64,000 nucleotides of DNA, taken from NCBI RefSeq assembly GCF_030272615.1, contig NC_081409.1, positions 649,604,468 to 649,668,467 on the forward strand, written 5' to 3'. A program made the translations under genes and the position numbers. The stretch comes from Cryptomeria japonica. Lineage: Eukaryota > Streptophyta > Pinopsida > Cupressales > Cupressaceae. Each line of letters opens with the position of its first letter. The first letter of the stretch is position 1. Of the stretch, positions 20,997 to 31,690 are shown one piece after another. The notes under the pieces were generated by a model. It had not been told where the DNA came from. It was given only the letters and a program-made list of their open reading frames with translations, and did not search any database.

Positions 20997-22201
20997 AAAA
21001 CTCCAGTGGTAAGCTACTTTAGAGTGTTTGGTAGCAAATGTTATATCAAGAGGAGTGAACACCATAGCAAGTTTGATGTAAAATGTAATGAGGGAATATT
21101 CCTAGGGTATTCCACCAAGAGCAAAGCTCTTAAGTGTTTTAACAATAGGACTCAAAGAATTGTTGAAAGTATCAATGTTAGAGTTGATGAAATCTCTGAG
21201 AAACCTGAGGAAACTGACAGTGAGCGAGCGATAGATGAACCGGTTGTAACCTTCTAGGAACTGGTTGCAAAACAACCAAGTACAAGTAACAATGCTTCTA
21301 CATCAGTAGCTGCTGATGTAGATGAAGATGAAGATGAGGATGAAGAGGAAAAGCAAGAGGAATCAACCAAGATCATTCCTAGGTATGTAATGATCCAAAG
21401 ATCCAAAGAAGATCATAGGAGATAAGGATGCAAGAATTCTTACAAGAAGAAAGGTAAGAGAAAATTCTTGCATGATTTTTGAATTTGAGCCTAAAACATT
21501 TAAAGAGGCACACAAAGATGAAGTCTGGATTAATGCTATGGAAGAGGAACTTGACCAGATAGAAAAGAATGGTACATGGTCTTTGGTACCTAGGCCTAAG
21601 CACAAAAATGTTATTGGCACCAAATGGGTCTTTAGAAACAAGCTGAATGAAGATGGCACAATTGTAAGAAACAAAGCAAGATTGGTATGTGAGGGATATG
21701 CTCAAGAAGGAGAAGAGTATGGAGAAACCTTCACTCCAGTAGCTAGATTGGAAGGAGTTCAAATGCTTCTTGCATATGCAGCCTTCAAGGGATTCAAAGT
21801 GTATCTGATGGATGTGAAATCTGCATGCCTGAATGGAATACTTGAAGAGGAAGTGTATATAGAGCAACCCAATGGGTTTTCCCTATCAGAAGACAATGAT
21901 ATTGTGTGTAGGCTACATAAAGCCTTGTATGGATTGAAGAAAACATCTAGAGCATGGTATGAACATTTACACTCCCATCTTGTGAAGATTGGATTTAAAA
22001 GAACAAGTGAAGATAGCAATATCTATCTGAAGTCAGAAGGAGATTAGATTCTGATCTATGAAGTGTTTGTTGATGACATAATTTTTGGTGGAGATGACAA
22101 GATGAGCCATGCATTTGCAGATGAAATGAAGAAGGAATTTGAGATGTCACTTATCGGAGAGATTAAGTTCTTCATTAGACTACAGATTCAACAAATGGAA
22201 G
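20997..22201 (+). pseudogene. pol: Ty1/copia integrase C-terminus and RT fragment
   Basis: The fragment starts abruptly with KTPVVSYFRVFGSKCYIKRS and GIFLGYSTKSKALKCF, the copia integrase C-terminal part. After a frameshift, RT follows at 21472-22201: [75 protein letters not shown]-like, KALYGLKKTSRAWYEHL, a stop near 22045, then [12 protein letters not shown] and MSLIGEIKFFIRLQIQQM. It stops mid-RT at 22201. It lies in the same orientation as the gag at 5970-6933, from which a gypsy insertion followed by deletion could have separated it. Confidence 0.9.
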
Positions 22202-25030
22202 TGTTGGGACTCATTAAATTTGAGTCAGTTTTGAGGCCCATTTCAAATTTTTGCTTTGCATTTCCAAATGATAAAAAATGAGTCAGTTTGAATGGCCTAG
22301 TTAGAGAGAGGGTAAAATGGAGCCGGTTGATTTTCAAAGGGTAAGGATTTGGAAACTTGTTGTACACCTTTCATTTGACCTATGCAGTGATGTACAACTT
22401 TTAGATTTCAGTTTGGATCAATTTATCAGCTACCCATTTCAAGGGGTGAGCTGAAAGTGCATTTTAGGCACAAATGCAGATTTTATTGAGTAGCTTACTT
22501 TGAGGGTTTATATCTTTTGCCTTGTTTATCGTCATGGTAAAATTCAAAATGGATTCAATTATATGCATAAATGTGAGTCAGAATGCAAATTTTCAAGTCT
22601 TTATGAATCCATTTGCTTAGTTTTCCAAGCTCAATCTGTTGGTAGTTTGTGTTGTTTTGACAAGTCCCTATTTTAGGACCTACTCGAAGCCCTGTTTTGC
22701 ATAAGTGTAAAAGTTGCCTCAGTGAATGTCATGCCAAAATGTTTGTTTCAGGCTATTGTTGGTATAAATGCAAGCTAATTTTCTAGTTTCAAGCTTCTGC
22801 CAATCCGTTTGATCGGTTTTCAAAAGGGTCTATTGAGCCATCTTTTTCAGTTATCCGTACTTTTGTTGCCGCGTAAGTTAAAGTAGCCATTTTTATGAGC
22901 GCGCCATTTGCAACCAGTAAGACTTTTGGTTGAACTGAGTATTCTAAGTTTTAATATGTACTTCAAGGTACCCATACCTCAAATTTGAGGGTCTACGGAT
23001 GTCGTTTGATATTTTTAAGAAAGGCATCATGCGTTGCCTGAACATTGACTTCATCAGGTCCACAGTGTCAACAAAGCCAGTTGGTCATTTTTTACAATTA
23101 ATATCTCTTCACTTGGGACTCGTCTTGAAAAACCGTTTGGTAGAGTTCATGCTTGTATATTAGAGTACACGCTTGTCAGATGGCGAGATCCAGAAAGGTG
23201 TTTTGTTGGGTTTGAAAATTAAGTCTTTGTGATTAAATGCGAAAATGTGGCGTAAGTGCCTGAAAGTTGCAAAACTCAGTCTGATGATCCGAAAATGGTG
23301 CCGATCATTTCCAGAGGTATGTTTGAGGTCCGTGAGTCATTTCAAAGGTCAATTGAATGAAAATGATTTTTTTTTAGTCGGACCCACTTTGGGGCCCGAC
23401 CTGGCTCATGCTCGTGGATTGATTTTATTGGCGATTTGGTTCATTGAGAGAATTTCAAAATTTTAAATGGTTGTTCATTGGTAAATGAAGTGATCCAAAA
23501 TTAAGGCTTTACCTGATTTTTAGTCAATATCAGTTTCTGCTATGAATGAAAGTTCAAGTGTCCCTTTTAATGGGACAATGCTACAAAGGATTTTCTTTGT
23601 GAAGTGTATAACCAGTATGTCAAGGCTGCAAATTGGTTAATGTAAATCCAAAGTGCCTTGATCTTTGGCTTCCTCCCTACTGCATGGAGTATAGTTCAGG
23701 AGATTTAAAAATTTCAAAGCAAATCCACATGTTACCAGCAGACAGTATGGAACATTTCCTAGCAAACACCAAATGCAAAGTGTGAAGTTCTGCGTGGTGT
23801 ATGGAGTATGGTGTTGAGCAAATGCAGAAGCTTTTAAGCTTTTATCCAACAAAAAATTCTTTCTCCCTCCACGTGAAATCTATTAGGCATGAAGTCAATG
23901 TCCTGCGTGGTGGAGTGGTGAGTGTAGAGAGCAGCAATGAAACTCCCACACATTTTCTAAAATTTACAGAAAGTAGCTTTCAAATACAAATTTCCTCCTC
24001 CCTGCTGTAAACTGGAAGGAGTAGCTGCATTGGTGGTGAGATGGAATTGAAATAGACTGCAAAGAGATTTTAAAATGCAAATTATAGATTTGTCTCCTCC
24101 CTCACATGCCTCCCCATCTCCCTGCTGGCCGTGGTGTTTGGCAAAAGCTGCAGAAGCTATCAAACAAATTACAAATTGCAAACACAAATCGCTAGGTCAC
24201 GTGGGTTATGAAAACTCTTGATTGACATTAAATTGGCAACAACATAAGGTTTCCAAACATATTCTAGTAACTCCTTCCTGTCGTGGCATGCAAGCCAGCA
24301 TCAAAATCTTCAGCAAAATGTAAAACGCCATGAAAAGTCTCAGAAAACCTTCATAAAATGCATTCCAGGCATAAGGTATTAGTCCCACATTGGTTGGGTG
24401 ATGCACTGTTTTGATATTTAAAAGTAAAGCTTCACACATCCATAGTATGAAAGCCTTAAGGGATTTTGATGCAAGGTGCTGATGGGCACCCAAGGTGGAC
24501 CGCACGCACGCTTCCTGAGGCGACTGAGGAGGCCAATAAGTGATGACAAGTGGACCCCACACAAGCACGAATCCTGAGGCAAGTGAGTTTTGTAGAGAGA
24601 GCAGATTAACCAGTGAGAAAGTTGAGGAGATTGGATGGTGCGTGTGGATTCGCAAAGGGAAGATGCACGCTGAATAACTATCATGAAATAGAGAAAAGCA
24701 TGTGCTCAAATGGGGAAGGTTAAAGACCCTGCAGGTTCAAGCAATCCAACGGGCTGTCATGACTTCGTGAAGAAAAGATGATCGCTAGTTAGCCATTGCG
24801 AAATGGTGAAAGATAGGTGGCAGGTCCAGGTGGAAGTCTAACTCACGGGTCCCGTCTAGTAGTGATGATTTGCCAATGACATGGCACTGAGGTGGCAATG
24901 ACATGTCGTCGATGTGGCCAACATGTGGTCGTCAAGTGGCAGATAGGTGGTATACATGTGGTGGTGATGAGGTGTCATCCGAGGTGGTACCTAGTGGACC
25001 CTATCGGCCAATCGCAGGTCACCACGTGAC
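22202..25030. other. Unclassified insertion-like sequence, possibly a long LTR
   Basis: The copia RT is cut exactly where TGTTGGGACTCATTAAAT begins, a plausible LTR start. I found no matching CA end with a GGAAG duplication, so the element is not defined. The stretch has somewhat higher GC than its surroundings in places, and a run rich in GTGG/ATGTGG between 24860 and 24990. Frames at 23245-23466, 23637-24187 and 24206-24709 show no recognisable domain and overlap on both strands; I do not call genes. Confidence 0.35.
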
Positions 25031-25048
25031 AAGACGTCAGGAGTTAAA

Positions 25049-25351
25049 ATGGGTGAAAAATCAAAGTTATTTTATAGTGTAAACTATATAAAAAATTGGA
25101 AAAATTTAAATGATAGAGGCATATTCAGAATTAATTCGCCCAGAGGTCCATTGTTGCCTGAAATAGCAAGTATCATATATCACCGGAAAGCTCTCAGGAT
25201 AAGGAATCTAATCAAGAAGTTAATTTTAACAAATTTTGGATATTTTGGGAACAGTTTCTATGGGAAAGATGAAGGAAGTGAAATTCAGTTGGAAAAAGAG
25301 ACACTTGGCAAATGGTCTATAGATCATATCTCAAAATTAATAAAAAAATAA
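25049..25351 (+). other. Unrecognised 100-residue open frame
   Basis: The frame MGEKSKLFYSVNYIKNWKNL...HISKLIKK is Lys-, Ile- and Leu-rich. It follows directly on the GTGG-rich stretch. I recognise no domain, and the composition fits chance AT-rich DNA. Probably not a gene. Confidence 0.12.
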
Positions 25352-26837
25352 TAATTATTAGCAATATACAAAAATACCATATCATTTTTTTTCTTAAGAA
25401 TTAGATAATTAAAAGAGGATATTTTGTAAGTTTATTTTACATTTTTATTGGTCTCTTTAAAATACAGATATAATATACAAGAAAAAATGCATAAATCATT
25501 TGATTAGTGTACATAATAGTTTTTTACAAGAGTAAAGGAGGGTTTTACATAACCCAACAAAATTTTATCAAAAAAAAGGAATATCAATGATAAACATAAG
25601 AATTAATCATAACAAAAAATGAGAAAGTGATTGAAAAATAGTGGTAGACCGCACATAAATGACCGCCCAACAACGAACATAAAGCAAAATGAAATAGGTT
25701 AAAATAGAAAAAATGTTGAGTTAGTGTAGTTTAAATCCAAAGTGTGCTCCCAAGATCTTTAAATAGAGCCACCCAACTGACTCAATAAAAATCCTTATTA
25801 TCAACTCTACCTTTTATGGTAATTTTCCTTAAATGACAAGAATTCAAGAAGCATATCATAAAACTCTCCTCCAAAGACTTCTTTCTTTCTTATTATATCT
25901 AGATAGTAATATAAGAGATTGAGTGGTATTCACTATATCCTTGTTATATATTATGTTGTTTGTTTCAATTAATGACTTTGAGATATTCTAAAAGAATGCC
26001 AATCTTTATGCTTAAAGACCTCAAGGTTTTGGCCAACTTGACAAAGGATCACCTTTGCTAATATGATAACTTTTTTCTCATTAGGTTCTATTGGACCTAG
26101 GTGGGTCACCATATGCTAACACTTAGTTGAGAACTGGTGAAAACACAAGTGATGCTACACCAAATTGAATCTTAAACCCTAAAAAGAGTATACAAAGTTT
26201 GGAAATAAGATGTGAAACTATTGTAGATTCTTAAGCTTCTATGAGATGGAAATTAAAAATATATCCTAACTAAATTGAACTATTTATAAATTTTGGCTTT
26301 GTGAGAGGATAAACATGAGCCTTAGTGGGATTAATACTAGACCATTGCCTAGAGAAAAAGAGTCAAATGGTCAATAAGTATCCTTTTATTACACTAAATC
26401 ATAATTTAATGGATTTTATAGTAATCACAACATTACAGTGATGCAAACTACTGAGGGCTTAAAACCTGAACATTATCAACAATCCAATTGTATTAAGATG
26501 CACTCTTTATTTTGTTGTAGAAGAAATTCTTCCACTCTTTGAGCAGAAGACAACTATAACAAGACAAAATGAAGGAAATTTTTTTTGGTAAAAGATATAA
26601 TCCTTAACTATATATTTACCATAATACACCAACACAATGTTGAAGATACCAAATTAAAGCATGTATACATATAATAGTAATTAGATGAGAATTAAAGAAT
26701 CGTAACTACATTAAAGACTAGATAGTGTGACTATTATGCATAAAAATACACAATTAGTAATCCTTAATAAAAAATAGAAGCTTTTATTCACATAAAAATC
26801 TAACTATCCAATAATCTAACCCTTTGGATTGATTACT
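25352..26837. other. AT-rich spacer, no feature seen
   Basis: About 1.5 kb of AT-rich DNA with short homopolymers and no domain, LTR terminus or repeat that I can support. Confidence 0.5.
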
Positions 26838-28026
26838 GTAACGTCCTAAAATTGCACCCCTCGCAATTTTCGATTGCATTTGGGTCTTTGCCTTAGCGTT
26901 TACGCCCCTCGAGTTGATCAGAGACCTGAATATGCTCATACAAATTAAAACCTTCATTCTTCTCAACCCTACACCTCAAAGACACCTTGATCTTGCCCCA
27001 AAATAGTGTAGGATTAGAGCATGGCCCCCTAGGATCCTCTATTTGGGACCTATCTTGGGGTCCCTCCCTTTGGCTCATTCTCAAATTAGAGTAGGAAAAT
27101 CCCCCTATGTCAACCTAAGTTGGAAAATCAGTCAATTAAACCCCACTGACAATTATATAAGAGGAATTTCCCCTCTCATTTGAGAGGATCATGAAATTCA
27201 ATCAAGCATCCGAGCATTCAAGAGATCAAGCATTCAAGCATTCAAGAGCAACTGAGCATTTTCAATCTTCCTTCAAGATTTGGAGTAGCAATAGAGACAA
27301 GATTTCAAGCATTGAAGACGAGATCAATATTCTACTTCATGAAACCCTAATTCCATGTGGAGGCAAGAAAAACTTCACAACGAGGTGTCAAAATTTCATT
27401 TTAAGTCAATTCAACATCCCCTCAAAGAGGAGGATTTCTAATTTCAGTCATTTCATTTTCATTACTTCAACCACTTGGTTAATTCCAAAACTAGGGTTTG
27501 ATATGAGGACAAACCCCCATTCCCAATACATTTCCCTTTCTTTTTGTGTGCAGGAAACAGGTACGTAGTTGTACTTCTAGAATTGAGCTTTATTCGTAGA
27601 GACGGAAAAACCCTTTTCAATGTGCAGAAAGTTTAGAGGAGCGATAGGAGGGCACCCCTGTCTGGACACACAGTCCCCACAACTTTTGATGGATTTCGCA
27701 GAGCAGCTCCAAATCATCTCAAACTTCTCAAATCCAGGTGCACGACTAAATCCCGAATTTGTAGCTCGTTGTTTTCTCATACTTTGTCTTCATTTCCAAC
27801 ACTTTGTCTTAATTCAATCAATCAACTTACAAAAGAGGGTCAATTGCATTTCAATCACAACCAATATACTTAGTATTCAATCCTTGCATCCTTTGGGATT
27901 GGATCTAGTAGATTTATTCCCTATTTTGAATGTAAAGTTTTCCCCAAGTGAAAATTGAACCTTAGTAAAGTTCCCCTATTCTTTCAAGTGGTGAATTGGC
28001 TAAGGTTCCCAATTTCCAACTTTGCA
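26838..28026 (+). mobile_element. Solo LTR with ATTAC target duplication
   Basis: Starts TGTAACGTCCTAAAATTG and ends ...tttccaactttgca. ATTAC directly flanks both ends (26833-26837 and 28027-28031). TATATAAG at 27154-27161 is a likely TATA box. The TGTAACG start and TTTGCA end suggest a Ty3/gypsy-type LTR, but with no internal region the superfamily is inference. Short frames within it (26784-27084, 27191-27958) are not genes. Confidence 0.75.
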
Positions 28027-28031
28027 ATTAC

Positions 28032-28256
28032 AATACTTACCTCTATAGTTCAAGCCTAATTAATATGGGCAACTAAACTCATAATACAAAATTTAAACCT
28101 CCTAAGGTTAGAAGAAGAATTAATATCAATCTAATCTCACACGTGGAAAATATCTTCATAGCATAAATAATCAATTTCGTAGAATTATTACAATTGAGAT
28201 TGATAGTTATCCTTAAAATTTCATCTGAGATGTTAACTTAGATACTCTATTAGACA
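28032..28256. other. Short AT-rich spacer and left AGACA duplication
   Basis: Unannotated flank between two solo LTRs; AGACA at 28252-28256 is the left target duplication of the next LTR. Confidence 0.6.
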
Positions 28257-30003
28257 TGTTGGCATTGAGTTGTCATTGATGTCAACCGGTATTATAGGCT
28301 ACCGGTAGGGTATGTCAACCCGGTATGAAGAAGATTGAACTGACATAAGATAGATTAACATGAAGGCTTGTCAATCGGTATGGTGGAAGACAAAATCGAT
28401 ATGAAGGCGTGGAAGACAAGCAAGTATTGAGACTATCAGTGACATCACTGGTAAGAGGTGATATGAAGTTATGTGTTGGCATGACAAGTTGTAACCGGTA
28501 TGAAGGCAAACTATTTGTTTGTGATAATGTTTGTGATAAAGAGGCAAAGTGACAAAGAGATCACAAACCATCGGAGGTGAAGTTGAGCTACCGGTGTAGT
28601 GTATGTTGTCGGATAGTAGTAGGAGAAGGTTTTATTGGTAAGCATTTATGCTGGTATGAGGATTTGTCAAATGTGTCGGTGAGTTGAGTGTATGTCGAGG
28701 TGATGCCACGTGGAGCTGAGGTGGCGAGCATATAGAGGTCGGTGAAGTTTGCATCGACATGGTTGTTGGAGCAGTTAGTTGACATTAAATAAAATAGCCA
28801 CAAATCATAGGTCGATGACAGATTGGTGTGGCTTGAGGAAGAATGAACGATAGAGAAAGATCAGGGAGTTGTTGGCGCTTGGATCGAAGCAGGGAAATCA
28901 GATTGCAAGAGGACCTCAAGAAGGAAACAACTAGGTCATAAATGTGTCAACAGATTTCAATGCTGGAAATCAAGGTCGGGTTTGCTATTCGTGGCACATA
29001 CTTTGGACAAATGAAAAACAAGTGATGACTTATCCATCCAAAGCAGATGTGCAATCCAAGGCAGATTGGATCAGAATGGATGCAAATTTGGTCCGTAGAA
29101 GGAAACCCTAGCTACCCTTTGTTTAAATTGGTTTTTAGCGAGAAAGCTTCAGGTTAAATATGGTGACCTAAGAAAGATAGTGTTGCAACTGAAGGGTGAA
29201 GAAAATAGTGAAATTATTATTTGAGAGTTGAAGAGATAACCACCTGAAGTGTTTGTGAGTAAAGATTATACCGGTAAGGAGAAGAAGGGTAAACCGGTAT
29301 AAGGAATAAACTGACAGAGTGAGAATAGAACACAGAGGTGACAAATTGAAAGAAGTAGTAACTGATAGAGAGTGGCCAAGTGTGAGTTAAATTCAGCAGA
29401 ACAGAGGGAGAGAAGATTTAGCAGAGATGGAACCAGGAGAAAGGCTAAGTTGCAGTGTGTGTTGAGTTAACATGAACCGGTAAGATAGAAACTAGTAGTG
29501 CAAATCTTTGAAGGGTTGCAAAACTTCATTTGCAATAGGGATCTCATTTGTATATTTGAGTTTTCATAATGTTTTCATTGAGTAGGTTCTTAGTGCAAGG
29601 GTTGTAGCTCCTTTAGGTTGTAGCCTATAAATTGTGTAGGGGTTGGTGCTTCTTTGAGTTGGTACTCATAAATAAGGGGTTGGTGCTCCTTGGGTTGGTG
29701 CCCTAAAATTTGTAATCAGATCTTTTCATTGTGAGGCTGGATTGGAGCAGAAGATCTCCAGTAGCTATTCTCACCAAGGTTTTTGCCACATTGGGTTTTC
29801 CTCATATATCTGGTGTTGTGTGTTGCATCTTCATGTGTGTTGTATTAATGTTTTAGATATTTCTTCTACACACCTTGTTTGCATTGCTTTGGTAACCAGT
29901 CTGCATTTTATTTATTTCATATCAAACCGGTATAGCTCTGATTAAGTAAAAATTATTTAAATCACTCATTCACCCTCCTCTCAGTGATCCATTATGTCCA
30001 ACA
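28257..30003 (+). mobile_element. Solo LTR with AGACA target duplication
   Basis: A 1747-bp unit starting TGTTGGCATTGAGTTGTC and ending ...cctctcagtgatccattatg tccaaca. AGACA flanks it on both sides (28252-28256, 30004-30008). It is the same family as the LTR at 1-1709, in opposite orientation. It includes ggggttggtgctccttgggt (29660s), the ggtttttgccacattgggtt block (29778-29800) and many CCGGT sites. No coding region is present. Confidence 0.9.
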
Positions 30004-30008
30004 AGACA

Positions 30009-30710
30009 TTCAATACCTTTGCATGTTTTAAAGAAGCATGGCCATGAGAAAATTGAACCCTTAGGGTATAAAGGATAATAAATACCACCATTATGTTGTC
30101 TTGGATTTGACAAAATATGGTTGGAAGAGTTGGGATTCATTAAAAATGTCCTTTGTTCTTAGTTGTTTCTATAAAAAAAACTTGACCACCATGATCATTG
30201 GAGAATATTTAATTTTTTAAAAGTTAGTCATTTCTCTTAATCCTTGGTATACAATTGGACACTAGATAGGGCTCTAAAGCTTACATAATTCAACTTTAAA
30301 ATAAACTCACTAATTAAAAAATATCCATGGTTAGCATGCATAATCTTCATAACTTTATTATGGTAAACCCAAGATAAGTGGAATATTTGTATGTAATAAC
30401 AACTTTTAATGGGCATTGATAATGGCAATGTGCAACTTCACATTACCATGCAACATGTGCCTAGTAGGGTCCATGGAACTCAATTTTTTAATACTAGCAC
30501 TATTGGGATTAGGGTGATAGATCTGACGAGAGTGTAAACAAACAACACTTGTAGGGTTGATCCAACTATGCAATGCCTAATTGTGCTATATTGACACATA
30601 ACAAATGAGGCTCTTAACTAATGACTGATATCTAAATTAATTTTTTTGCGTATGATTAAATTCACTGAGGTAGTAAGTAGGCCAAGGGGGTGGTAAAAAC
30701 ATGATAAAAT
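30009..30710. other. AT-rich spacer, nothing seen
   Basis: No gene, terminus or repeat that I can support; short frames only. Confidence 0.5.
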
Positions 30711-31130
30711 TGTTGGCAATATGTGTTGTAATTGATGTCAACCTGATGTCTGACAATGTATATTTCCCTTGATTTTTATGGTCATTGATGATATTATGAT
30801 TGGTTAGTAGAGTATTGTTGCAGTTGTTGAGAATATGACGATGAGATTGCATTGGTTACTGTTTGATACTATTTGTCATTTGTTGTCATTATTTGTATGA
30901 TTGGTATGAATAGTTTGATATGAAGAATAGATGGATATTGGTAGTATATGTTCTATAGATGTCAACCTTCTTGTGTCTAAAGTCTACACTAAGTATGTTG
31001 TATTCATACTATTAATGTTGCTGACAATATGGATAATGGAAATGATGGAATGATGAAGTTTATATAGGGTGTAAATGGTCAAAAGAAGACACCAACCTGA
31101 ATCTGATCAATAGAAGATGTTTTGGATATG
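30711..31130 (+). mobile_element. LTR 5' fragment
   Basis: TGTTGGCAATATGTGTTGTA followed by attgatgtcaacctgatgtc matches the start of the TGTTGGCATTGAGTTGTC LTR family. Similarity fades over the next few hundred bases, so the right edge is approximate. Truncated. Confidence 0.45.
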
Positions 31131-31641
31131 TTCCCAAAAGTTTGGCCTAATTTTTCAGGACTAGGGCTCATCAATTCCCCATGGTCCTCCAAATTTCTTG
31201 TGATTAAAAGCTAAACCTATTCACCTCTATGATTATGTTGATCCTTTCGAATGCAGCTTTGTACCTATTTACTACACATAGAAAGAAAGGGGAAATTGGT
31301 GGGAATAGGGGTTTGCCTAAGTCAAACCCCATTTTAGGAATTAACCTTGAATGAAATAATACAAATACTAAAATAAATGCTAGATAGATATGTCTTAGAT
31401 CTACAATTGTTGATGTTGATGCTTTTCTCTTTGAATGTAATCACATATGTTGTATGAATAGCATGAACATGACAAAACCATAATCACACACACATGCTTG
31501 CATGAAACTTAACATGACTTTTCTCCACAATGCATGATGATGAAAATGCAGCCTTGAAGATCTTTCAAAATGCATTACTATGGATACTTCACGGATGCAA
31601 GAATACATTAGGTCAAATGTAGATGGAGAATTAGAATGGAT
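31131..31641. other. Spacer, nothing seen
   Basis: AT-rich, without a recognisable gene or repeat. The frame at 31580-31774 overlaps the LTR fragment that follows and is not coding. Confidence 0.45.
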
Positions 31642-31690
31642 TGTTGAAAATTTTGGACAACTAAGAGGGGGAGGAGTGAATCAGTTGTAT
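31642..31690 (-). mobile_element. Minus-strand LTR end fragment
   Basis: tgttgaaaattttggacaac followed by taagagggggaggagtgaat and cagttg is the inner end of a minus-oriented LTR of the 7516-type pattern. It is interrupted at about 31691 by the next repeat unit. Confidence 0.45.

Noticed and set aside
22202-22220. Solo LTR starting TGTTGGGACTC with GGAAG duplication
   Set aside because: I looked for a CA end followed by GGAAG and for resumption of the copia RT downstream and found neither, so no element is claimed.
23957-24709. Minus-strand frames of 76-167 codons
   Set aside because: No domain, poor start context and overlapping open frames; best explained as chance in a less AT-rich segment.
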